Source: Biomphalaria glabrata
Taxonomy: Eukaryota > Mollusca > Gastropoda > Planorbidae
DNA length: 64,000 nt
Direction: 5' to 3'
Assembly: GCF_947242115.1 (NCBI RefSeq)
Contig: NC_074728.1
Location: 18,677,542-18,741,541 of the forward strand
A model generated the notes under the pieces. The model made no database searches and was not told where the DNA came from. It worked only from the letters and a program-made list of their open reading frames with translations. A program made the position numbers and the translations under genes. Positions within the stretch are counted from its first letter, which is position 1; the number at the start of each line of letters is the position of its first letter. Of the stretch, positions 1 through 12,200 are shown one piece after another.

Positions 1-3000
1 TTTTTATGTAGTTTTTTTTTAAATTGGTGGGAGATCAAACTTAAGAAACTCTTTTATACCCTGGTAAATTTGTACAGGATTTTCTTCCTTTCTGTTTAGA
101 TTTCCCAAAGAGTCCTATATCCAAAGAAATAGAAGTTTGTTCTATTCGCAGCGAGGAAATATAATTAACACTGCTACTTACACTAATATATAACATTAAA
201 GAAAGGAAACTTCTAGTGTAAGAAATAGTTCATGCCACAGTAACAGAATAGTCAAAGTCTATGTACTTTAGAAGATCAATAACATGATGGAGATTGAATT
301 AGCTCCCGTGTGCTGTAAATAAATGAACCATTTGTACCTCAACATTTCTTCTTGTTATTTGTAGTTGTTGTTTTTTTTTTCAAGTTATGTTTCAGTTCAC
401 TAGTTAAGTTTGACATTTTAATTATTCTCTCCCTTTCCTCCTAGATTTTTGTTTATATAATGGCAGAGAAGCTACTTCCTTTAAATTACAGAATTGAGGG
501 CAAAGAAAGTCCAAATCTAAACTCAAGTGTGTATTTGGGTGAATGCGTTATTGTTGTTTTTGTTGTTCAGGTCAAGAGCAGGCCATATTTGTTTAAGCAC
601 AACATACTGATATTTAGTCTCTTACCTAGAGACTTGAAGTGTACAAAGAATGAACAAATATTTTGTTTTCTTTTCTTAAAAATTGGATTAAATCAGTTAT
701 GTCATTTAACTATTTTTTTTTTAATTACAGAGCTTCAAATATATGTCTCATTGGGGTTAGAGTTCTTTAATTATTTGTTGGGTTTTTGCTTCAACTTATA
801 TAAAATATGAACACCATTGTTGGATTTTTAAAAAAAAAGGCTTCTTGCAAAAATATAATGTGAACCTATTACTAAAAAATGTGTACTTCACACTATTTGG
901 ATTTTTTTCTTCTTTGTCAAATTGATTTTTCTGTTAAAACCTTAATAAATATTGCAATTATTTATAGAAGGTTCTAAAATTAATTTAAAGTTTATCCCCA
1001 AGAACTGTAGCTTCTCTCACCATTCTTTGGTCTTGCCTACAAAGAATAACAAAATGTAATGCTATTGATGTCTTTCAAATGGCTAGTTCATTTAGTTCAC
1101 TGCCGCCTTGGAAAATTAAACCTTATTCTGAATTGTCTGCTGCTCCCCTGTTTCCACTTAACCAACACTGGACACACTTGACAGCCCATGTTGTATGTTG
1201 ATTTAATTGAAGAGCATGTCAAGGCAAGAAATATGCTCTGTTTCTTTTTTTAGCTGCATTTTTTTTTTTATTGCTGTTGTTTTCTGTTTTCTTAAAGAAG
1301 CAAAAATTACCAAGAACATCAAAATTTTTCATTTTATTCCAACAAACTTTTTTGAATTTATTAAAATAGTTCATTGTTGTTATTGGGTCTTATTGATTAT
1401 TTTACTTGTAAATGACTGCAACATATTCCACAAAAGCCTTTATAGTTGATGGCCAATGACTTTTTTTGTTGTTGTTTTTTTTTACTATGTATCCTATTTT
1501 GATTTGTGTACAGAGTTGATAATTTCTGAACGTTACTAAAAGGTCTCGTAGACAAGGCTTCATATTGCTTTTACAAATCAGTTCCAATTCAGCCTTGATA
1601 TGTCTAATAACATAAACACAACTTGCTTAGATGGAACTAACCTTAAACTATTATGGTGTTCCTGTGTAAATAACTTGGATATAATAAGGAATGACTGTAT
1701 TTAATGAAATAAAATTGCAATATACCCACCTGGCAAAGATGACTGTGATAAAAGTTTGAATGTTTTGGAGTCATATAGTGGGCAAAACTGTGGACTAGAG
1801 ATTGTTTCTGGCCTGTCATAAAGTATTTTGACTTTAGATTAATCTAGAGTTTATTGACTGTTGACACTAATACAGATACACTTAGTTTGCCCAAAGCTTT
1901 TTTTATAGTTAAAGTCAGTCACTATAGCAAATTAAAACCTTTAATATGAATTTTTTTTTTTATGTTAATCATTTAATTTTATCTTGCATTGCATTAGCTA
2001 TAAAACGAATAGTCATTTTCATTATTGCTTGCTTGCTATAATTTTTTATTTTAAACATTGACTGCCCGCATAGTTGACATAAGGTCACTTATTTGCTGTG
2101 CTTAAACAGACATTAAATTGGTGTAAGGTTGAAGAGAACTCTTCCTTACTGGGCTGTGTCCACCTAAACAGAATCGGAAATTGAAGACTTTTAGTTTGTG
2201 TGCACTGTTTCAATTTTTTTTTATTGTGACTTGTTCAATGTTTTGATATCAAATTATGATAATAGAAATAGTTCAGACTGTGGTATTTTTTAAATTTAGT
2301 GTAGCTATTCATAAAACTTAATTATTAGTCTGGTTAAACCTGTTCGGTCAAGAAATGAGTATATTAGAATATAGATAAAATTATAGAAACATTGTTTACT
2401 TAATTGTCCAGAAATTTAAACGACACTTTTGTGGTACCAATTAGACTCTAGCTAGTGTTTACATAATTGAACATATTTGACATCGTCCAGTGTTGACATA
2501 GCTTTAATACTTTAGATATTGTAACAACTTTCTAACATTTATTCCATAAGTTCTTTTTAAATTATCTCACTTTTAGAAGCGTGTACTTTTTATTTTATAC
2601 CGTATCTCAATAGCAGTGACTTTATAGTAGAAGATACAGCTCATGTACTTATTAATTAATGTTGATTAATATTAAGTGCGCATGCACAAGTATGCTTGTG
2701 GTTAAATGTAACTTATAAGAGAACAAAGACTACGGTCATTTAAAAATTGTGAAAAAAAAGTTGCAGGGTTTGCAGAAAAAAACACAACCATATTTCATAT
2801 TGTATTTGTAAAATTTTGAACTTTGTTGTTCAATTTTATTGGCTTATTTATTATAAAGCTGTTTAGTTATAGTTCCTTCAAAACTATCTAGATTATTTTG
2901 AGCTTTACTCAGTCAAATGTTATATGTGAATTGTTTTTTCTCTCAGAGAGACTGTTACATACTCAAAGACCACAGCAGGATAAAACCTCATTCTATTGTA

Positions 3001-4445
3001 CTTTAAGAATGGCCTTGACTAGTTTAGCATTAGAGAAACTATAAAGGTCAAAATTCTCACCAGTTTTTGTTTTTTTTTTAACTAGATGATATTATAAACT
3101 TTGGATATAAACCAAATTAACAGTATTTCGTCTTGTTTTTTTTTCTTTTAGTTTAATATGAAAGAATTTGAAGGCAAATGTCAAGTAGTTTGACAACTAA
3201 ATACTAGATCAATGCTAGGATTAAACAAAAGCAGTGAATGACAGGCTATTCAAAATAAATATGATATAATGAAGTTTCACTTTGTTTTCTTCAGTGTCAT
3301 TCTATTCCTGAGTTGAGCCTACATTGTATATATATCTGTACATTCTTTCTGTTTCCAATTTCTTTCCTATGGGGACTGTGTCTTCCCATCATTCCATTGG
3401 TCAAGTGTTGTGATCATCTCCTCCTGACCCTCTACGTTGTGCTTTGAACTTTTTTTTTTTTTTACAGTTACATTTTGTTGTATGTAAAGTGTTTTAAAAT
3501 GTTAACAATATTGTGTAGAGTAGATACTAGAAATGAAGACGTTAAGGTGACTGCAGTGGGAGGTCCAATTGGTTGTTTTTAAGTGAACATGGTATAGTTG
3601 TGTTTTTAAATGAAACTGATATAGTGCAAACTTGATTTCTCAAAATTTCAAAACTTTTACTCATTATTTTCATTCTTTTTTTTAGAACTCCCATATTTAT
3701 GTGTGTTTGTTTAGTTGTGCTAGATGTCTGTGCTATTTATTAAAACGTATGCATACATATATTTATATATAAATAATTTGAACTTGTATCTATTCTTCCA
3801 TCAAAGCTTGTTTGTTGCTAACTGTATCTACTCTGATTTAATGCATTCAGCTGTATCAATTATAGACTTTCAATTGTTGGGGCTGTATTCATTTCTATTC
3901 TTACAGTGTTAACATCTTAGAAAGAAATGTCAGAACTTTGTCATGTAGTTCAGTGTTGATGTTTATATTGTCATTCCTACAATCATGTTAGAAATACAAC
4001 TGTATGCTGTCATTTATTGGCCTTAGTCAAATGTGTATTTTTTTCTCTAGGTTTGTGCACAAAAATTCCTTGCACAAATTTAAATTTTTCTAGGACACCC
4101 TCCAATTTATTTTTTGTTTTGAAATTTAATAATTATGAAATGTACAAAGAAAAGGGGGAAGCCAAAATTAACTTTTTTTTTTTTCAATGACTTTTTGTGA
4201 AGGCAAAAGGTTGTTTGACTCTTTGTAGATCTCAATCTAAATGTTGTGATTTGATTGTTACATCGAAGTTTGTTGTTTTAAGTAACATTTCCTGGTTAAC
4301 ACAATGTCATCAACTTAATGCTATGGCTCTGTGTGACAGTATATTTAGTTATACATATTATGTTGGATGCTGGCCTTGTTTGGACCTTGTAGAATCTAAA
4401 AATAAACATTTTTAAAACATGGGAACCAGCTCTTGTGTGTTATTC
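1..4445 (+). other. AT-rich non-coding stretch, possible 3' UTR of an upstream plus-strand gene
   Basis: No exon with protein-like composition or matching splice signals was found on either strand. The short open frames here (for example 460-810 and 1207-1449) are rich in F, L, I and K as expected from AT-rich DNA. The run ends with an AATAAA at 4401-4406, followed by a change of texture and a SINE, so it could be a long 3' UTR of a gene lying left of the window. Nothing proves transcription. Confidence 0.3.
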
Positions 4446-4640
4446 TACTGATGTTTGGACTGCTGCCTGGGCGTGCGGTATGCACGCTGGAATGCCATTA
4501 GGTTGTCTCGAAGGTCCACGGTTCACATACTTCCCGCTGTCATCCCCCGTTGTCCTGCTGGAAGTTTTAGAATTATATTCAACTCTGAGGGAACATCAGA
4601 AACATGTTGAACATTTTACAAACAAATATTGTTTACATTT
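4446..4640 (+). repeat. SINE family B, tRNA-headed copy
   Basis: This copy shares its whole length with the copy at 12855-13034. Shared features are a head with GCCTGG-CGTGCGGT and GCACGCTGGA, a box-B-like GGTTCACATAC (GGTTCAAACCC in the sister copy), a CCCCGT-TCCTGC block, and a tail with TTCAACTCTGA and ACATTTTACAAA. The family is distinct from the more numerous family A. It is moderately diverged. Confidence 0.7.
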
Positions 4641-5189
4641 AGAAGTCATTGTTACTGGTAGTAAATTTAGACATGAAAATATGCAAATATTATCAATGAA
4701 AAGGACGAATGTGAGTAAATCTAGAAGTACTGCTTACACTGGTATATGCGTGTAGTTTCATTACTGATTTTGGTCTGCGAATGAAAAACTGAATCATTTT
4801 CAAGTCAAATAGGAACTGAATATTTGTAAATATTTCACTAAAAAGAATTGTATATTCCATTCAACTCCTGTGATGAAAATAATAACACATCTTTATTATT
4901 GAGGAAATCCATTCTTACTTCCTATCACAATTTCAATCAACCATGAAGTGAATTTTAAAATTTAAAAGTTGGATTGTTCTCAATGATTTCATTAGGAAGG
5001 AAAAGAATAGCTGTCTTTTTTTTTTTAATGGGTATCTCATTTCTCTTCTGATTAGGATTTTAGGTTTATTTTTAATTGTAATGTTTTTTTGAGCTGATCT
5101 TTCAGTCCACAATTTTGAAACTAATTTTTTGGGTCTCAACCAGTGTCATAAAAAGGTTTTATGTTTAAAATCTATACATGGTCATTACT
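4641..5189. other. Intergenic, nothing recognised
   Basis: AT-rich sequence between the family B SINE and the likely 3' end of the minus-strand thioredoxin-fold gene. No exon, RNA gene or repeat was recognised. Confidence 0.4.
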
Positions 5190-6210
5190 ATTCATGTATT
5201 TTTTTTTATTCAGCAAATGTTATTTAAATGTTAAGATCTAACAGAGTGCTTATAACTTAAAATGTAAAATTTCCAAATATTTATGTTAACAACAAATGAA
5301 ACAAGTTAAAATATTTTAATTCTCAAGCTGTAAAACATAACATTTTATCTCAAACATTAATCCAGACAGTAAATTCACAAAAACACTTCAATAATAAACA
5401 ATACCTACAAATATGGAATGCAGTCTAAATAACAAACTGAAGCTCATTCCATGGTCACTACAATGTAAAATATGAGAGATCCTACATTGATTCCATTCAA
5501 GATAATAGTAACATAGTTTAACAGTAACAAATTTTGTTACCGTACAAGTAATTGCACTTCAAATGTTTAACTGACACAAAGACCCATAACCCAGAAACAA
5601 AGAAGCTCACTACAGACAACAGGCATGTCTTTTGCACAGTAGCAGTATGATAAAGCAAAATGGTGGGACAATCACAATATAAAGGAATTGACAAAAGTAG
5701 GGGCAGTAATAATAGAAAATATTAATCGGAAATGAATAATTATGAAGCAAGAGGCTCACCCTCAGAGAAATAAATTAATATAGCAAAATAAATTGTTACA
5801 TTACAACAACATACAATGTATTTGCAACCATCCAAGACAACCATATTTTTAAATGCCAAAAAAGATTAAAAACTTGAGAAATTTACATTCATTTAGTCTA
5901 TGTCTCACCTTCCTCACACAATCATACATTGTCTTACAGATCTAAATAATCACCCATTTATCTTAGAACTAATCACCTACAGCTTTATTTTTATTTTTCT
6001 TTTTTCTCAAGAGGACATCAGTTCATCTAAGTCAAATAATGTCAAGTCATAGAGACAATTATTTGAGAAAATAACTACCATTTTCTTGAAAACCATCCAA
6101 CAGACTAGATTCATTTTGTACAATAAAAATTCAATTGGCTCTTTCTTAAGTCACTCTCAGCTCGACTCAAAAATTACTTTTACACAAAATTAAAAACTTT
6201 TGTAATTTGT
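5190..6210 (-). other. Probable 3' UTR of the thioredoxin-fold gene
   Basis: Follows the stop codon at 6211-6213. On the minus strand an AATAAA lies at 5205-5210, close to the expected end, and no further coding sequence is visible. The exact cleavage site is inferred. Confidence 0.45.
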
Positions 6211-9200
6211 TTAATCTCTCTTCTGCTTTTTGCTCTGTCCACCAGATGACCGGCAGCAGCAACAACAAAACATCAGGAGAAATAAAACTGCAGCAACTCC
6301 GCCAGCACCTGCGATGAAAGCTGTACGGTTCTCTCCATTGAGCTGTTGCTAAAATTAAAATTAGTAACAAATAATTATTGTTGTTATGCTAGGGTGATCC
6401 ATCTTTTTTTTTTTCATTCAAAATATATATTTAGATTTACAAAATCTGACTTCCTAGGACCAGTGTATGAAAACTATATCCTGGAAACTATACCTTATGG
6501 AGCCTAAAGCTTCAATAATTGTGTAAAGAGTCTTGTAAAAAAAAAAAATAGGTTTCAAAAAGAGTCAGAACTAATTAGCATTTGAAATTGTGTTTATTAG
6601 TAGGTAATAAAAAGGTGTTTCTTAATACCTGGTACAGTAAAATGCAGGTAACATTGGTGTAGTACATATTAGACCAGCACCAAGCAAGGAAGTGGATTGG
6701 TAGGCTTCAAGGGGTGTCAATCAATATGTTTTTGCCAATATCTGAACCTGTTGCAACACTCTGGGATTTAGCCAACTCTTAATTTCCCTAGTTCAAACTA
6801 GCAGTTGGCAGTAATTAGGTAAGTTACTGCTCTCATGCCAGGACTGTTAATGATGATTTAAACCCCTTTACTTTCATTATCCTGTTAGTCCACTAACCAC
6901 CAAGATTTTTCTGCAAAAATGTAACCATGTTCTATCCAGACAGAATATTCATAATGTAGTGAAAACTAATCCTGACTGAGCTCAGCAGTTTCGTTCCAAG
7001 ATACTAAATAACACCAGCCACAAGATAAATGATACTATCCAGCTATAACCTACAGCTATAATCTTTTTCCACTTGGAACAGAACTAATAGAATGATGCTA
7101 GTGGCCTTAGCTAGCCAAGTGGAAAAGCACTTGGCTTTAGATCTGATGGGTCACAAGTTCTACTCCTGGTAGAGACTTAATTTTGAACTTATGGATTTTC
7201 AAGACATCCCTGAGTCCATCAAACTCCAAAGATTGCCTGTTGGCGAAAGTAAAGGTTGTGCTGGCCTTATGACTCTGGTGACAATTGAAATGGATGAGTT
7301 TTACATCTTCTGCCCCCAATGTCTTAAATAAAAAGCAAGGAGGAGCTACCACTTAAAATACTGTAATCAAAATTTATTGAAAACAAACTTGAGTTAAATA
7401 TTACAGAAAGCAAATTTTTAAAAATTGCACTTCAATAGTGCATCTTTGATGCTCTATCATTCAAAGTGTTCCCTCCAACATGTAAAATGAGAACCAAGAA
7501 GAATTCAAAGTATGCTCTGGACCAATATCTTTAGTGGACCAATGGGGGGGGGGGGGTATTTAGGAGAAGGTTTCCATTCTGCACAACTGATGCTCAGCAA
7601 ACACAACTCAGCTGGATGGGTAGTCAAGCGATTTATACACTTCAGCCGCACATCCCAGTTATTTATCTAATAATGTAACTCTAACCCCACTATGGCAAAA
7701 AGAATTAAATGAATCCTCATGCAGATCAAGCTTAGCAGGATTGAAAATGCAGGATCTAAAATGGCTAATAGTATTCAACATGTATAAGATTTCAATAAAC
7801 AGTTCATACCTTTATCAAGTTTGCAATATGTTCTGTCAGATAATCACTGAAAAAAAAAGTAATTATTGAATTGTTAATCATGCAATGGCCAAAAATAAAC
7901 AAAACATCAAAACATAATTTTTAACAATCCTTGAAAAAAATATTTTTAAAATTCTTTATGCTGAATGTTATTTAAGGAAGAATTTTAATCAACAATTTTC
8001 AATAAAAACATAACTTAAAATGATATATTTTTTTTTACATTTTGATAGACTAATTTCGATACATAGGTAAGTCGCATGTTACAAGTTCTGTTTTATAGTG
8101 TCATGTGTTTTGATAATTATTGCTTCAGATTTTATCAGATAAAACACAGACCATTTCTTGAAATACACATAAATTGAGTCATTCTTGGTAAGTACAAAGT
8201 ATGAAGCTAAGTGATGACTATTAGCCAACATTAAACCGAATAAAGTGTCTGGACCTGATGGTATTCCAGCTAGATTACTCAAAGAACTAAGCAATGAACT
8301 AGCACCAGTGTTCAAAATCCTTTTTCAGGCATCTCTTAACCAGGGCAGAGTACCAAAGGACTGGAAAGAAGCTAATGTCAACCCCCTATTTAAAAAAGGA
8401 GAAAAAAATGACCCTGGAAACTACAGACCAGTATCAATTACCAGCATCACATTTAAAATCCTAGAACACATATGTAGCAACATCATAAATCACTTAGACA
8501 AACATAATGTCCTTACTCCATACCCACATGGGCTGTAGCGCCACTAGGATAAATGGATGGCTTCTGTCCTGTGTATTGAAAGGCCTGGATGAACACATCA
8601 CTTAACTGAACAAAAGTGTGATCTAGTTAAAGAGGAAATTAGAAAAAAACATAAACTTACAACTTAGACTTAGGTGTCGGGACTACTTCCTGCTTGACAT
8701 TCTTATAAAAGCCATCAATGAAAGATTTAAATGTAGCCACATCCTGCAAGGGGAAGTCGTATCTGTACATCTTTCCTTGTTTGAAGCTGAAATGAATAAA
8801 ATCGTTGAACGTGTTTAAGAACAAACTCTGTTTCAAGTCTATTTTAACTGTTTTAATCAAGAATGTTTTGTTTGCTAATTTTTTATATTTTGACCTGAAT
8901 ATGTATTTCTTCAGTAGTAGGGTGAAGCTGATTAATTCATGACAGCTAGAGATCTATACTAATTACTTACTAAATGATCTCAGACTTCTATACTTACTAA
9001 ATGATCTCAGGAGTCTATACTTACTAAATGATCTCAGAAGTCTATACTTACTAAATGATCTCAGGAGTCTATCCTTTACTAAATGATCTCAGAAGTCTAT
9101 CCTTACTAAATGATCTCAGGAGTCTATCCTTACTAAATGATCTCAGGAGTCTATACTTACTAAATGATCTCAGGAGTCTATCCTTACTAAATGATCTCAG

Positions 9201-12200
9201 GAGTCTATCCTTACTAAATGATCTCAGGAGTCTATCCTTACTAAATGATCTCAGGAGTCTATACTTACTAAATGATCTCAGAAGTCTAAACTTACTAAAT
9301 GATCTCAGGACATTTGCTAATCTTGAATCTCTCCTCCAGTAAAGGACTCTCAGCCACATTTACTTTGGCTACGTTCATTTTGTTTCTCACTCTGAAGACA
9401 CAACAAAACATGAAGTCAGACGATATTATTCTTGAGAATATTTACTAACTTCTAATCAGGATACTGCAGAAATACTATTAAAAAAAACATTTGAAAGGTT
9501 CACTGTTATTACTATTATTATTAGGTGATGTAAATAAAACACACTGAAACAATATTTATTCAAATGATAACTATTCTAACAATAATTTTTTTAAATTGAG
9601 AAACAGAAAAAGATAAATTACAATTATTTGGAAAACGGCCAATGAATGATCAACTTCTTTAAACTGTAATTAACTAAACAGTTTTTCAAATTACACCAAT
9701 TAAAGTTTATATAAATATGTCTTTATGCTATGTCTATTCAAAAGTGGACTATATTTCAAAGCATTTTTTTTTTCAAATCAATGGAAACGCCTCAGAATAA
9801 AAATTCTATAGTTACTTTAAGACATAGTGTACACACATAGATCTGATAAATTTTGACAAATGATAAAGCATGCAAATGGTGCATATTCTAAATGATAAAC
9901 AAAACTAGACTGAGTGGTTGGACATGAGACCTACCTCACTCCTAGACTTTCTATTGCAGGCAGCACAGTGTCACAGGAATCTTTGTAGCTAGATGTGGCA
10001 AGAAATGAAAAACATATATTTTTGAAACAGTACATGATTTATTATGATCTATTACTACAGTGTTTTCAAAACTTTTTCCTTCACAGAACACTTCGCATAT
10101 CATAAGTACTTAGCGGAACACATTGCTTATTTTTTAGAGCGATTAATTGATGTGGTGACCTAATAGTTAATTATTCCAATAGTCTTGGAACACCTATTCA
10201 GGCCTCGCAGAACACTGGGGTTCCACAGAACACAGTTTGGGAAACACTGTATTACTACACTGATCTAATACAGACAACTTGTTATCATAAGCTTGTCTGT
10301 AGTGGAATAAATAAAATAAAACAAACATAAAATGAGTATAAGACATTTTGGCAAAGCCAATTCTGTGTGATGGTTTTAGACACATTACATATGTTCATTT
10401 TATTATGTCTGTTTAAAAAATTATATATATCTATGTTTTGTATGTTTGTGTGTTCAAACTTATTTTTTTATGTAAATAGTTTTTTTTCCATTACATTTGG
10501 GATTTAAGTTTGTTGTGTAATTATTTTATGTCACTAACATTATCATGTGTGTGTCTGGGTTTTAATACTGTCCAAAAACAAAATGAAAACAATGACAGAA
10601 AAAATTGTTTTAAAAAATTGAAAAATGTCATCTTGTGCATTTGCACAACTGAGCTATAATTTATGATGGTAAGGAATTCATATCAATATCATGGTGTCAC
10701 ATAGAAATCTGACCTTTCTTAGTTTATTTGTTTTACATTTCCAAATGTTCCCTCTGAAGATTATTACATGGCAAGAATGCATTTTCAAACATTATATTAT
10801 AGCAAAAAAAAAAAAAACAATGTTTGTTATAAAAAGTTTTTGTTGTGTTTTATACATTATACTCAGAATCTTTCACACCAAAACGTTACATTCTTATATA
10901 GTTCTGGATTATTATAATTATAGCTTAGTTACTAGTAAGTGGAAATTATCAAATGTCTAAAAAAAAAAATTAATTTATCGAGCAGTTCGCAGGATAAAAA
11001 AAGCCGAGAATATAGGTAGTAAGAATATCTTTTTAGTCTTAAAAAACACAACTTTACAAAAGAAAATAATTTTTTTTCAGGATCCTCAATAGACAAGAAA
11101 ACATTAACTTACAAGGCAACAAACCAATCTCCTGTGGTAGCTCCCGTAGAAGCTTGCGTCAAATGCTCAAAAGAAAGATCATTCAGTTCCACTGTTGTTT
11201 TCTGGGCAGCCAGCTGTATCCACTCCAACATTCGTTCTATCTCGAATACATCTTAAACAGCAAATTTGTACTTAGATATATTTATCATCAGATATGTATG
11301 ATGGTTTGATCCTACATCCCCATGTAAAGAAATGCCACTATTGTAATATATTTTCCAAGATATAGATAAAAAAAAAACTTTTTTTTTCTTAAGAAATAGA
11401 TTTTTTTTTCTTAATTCATTATAATGACGTAAAAAAAAAAAAGAAAGATTATAATTACCATCATAGACAGCATAAGAATTGTCTCTGAGAAAAACTAAGC
11501 TTGGAAATGTTACAATTTTAATCTGCTCAGCAAGTGATAGGTCTGTACTCTTTCCAATCTGGATATCTGAAATATAATGTACCAGATCCAACTAAACAGA
11601 TGGTATAAAAGTTTGAAATAGTCAAAACGTGAAACCCCCTATCCCAATTCAAGAAGACTCTACAATAAACAAATTAGTGTTCGGTTGCAAAAGGCAATTA
11701 TATATTATCATCTAAATCTTTACACATTTAAACATCATGAACCATAAAATTACCATAACATACCAGACCATTACCATAACATATCATAAAATAACCACAA
11801 AATGATCTGTTTTGAAGAAACACCTGAAAATTGAAGATTTAGGTTTTGAAATATTTGAAAATGAACAGTAATTAATGAAATACATGCCTGAAGGAAGCTC
11901 TGGCTGGCCAACAATCTGGTTTAGAACATTAAGAGCCACTGAGCAAGATTCACAATTTTCCGTCTGATCTAGCAAATCAAACAAAAATATTCATGAAAGT
12001 ATTTATTACTAAATCTTACTGACAGGAGGTTCAACATTACATATAATTATTTCTAGTCTTATTTTACAAAGGATTTAAGACTTTGTGAAGTAAGGTAATA
12101 AAAAAGAAAAGAAAAAAAGTAAAGTTCCCCTTTCAGACCTTGTGGTCTATAGGGCAGGTGATGTAACGGTCATCAGTTTCTGAGGTGTACAGTTAATGAT

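Noticed and set aside
460-810. 116-codon open frame near the left edge
   Set aside because: Low-complexity F/L/I-rich composition, no splice context, no recognisable motif.
8245-8538. Host gene on the plus strand
   Set aside because: The sequence is a reverse-transcriptase fragment of a non-LTR element, truncated at both ends.
9055-9359. Repeated LLNDLRSLS and RLLRSFSKD frames
   Set aside because: Both strands of the 27-bp minisatellite are open because the unit is divisible by three; this is not a gene.
11253-11450. Extension of the exon 3 open frame beyond the donor at 11458
   Set aside because: The residues after YAVYDG turn into K/F-rich low-complexity sequence, and a consensus GTAATT donor joins in phase to a good downstream exon.
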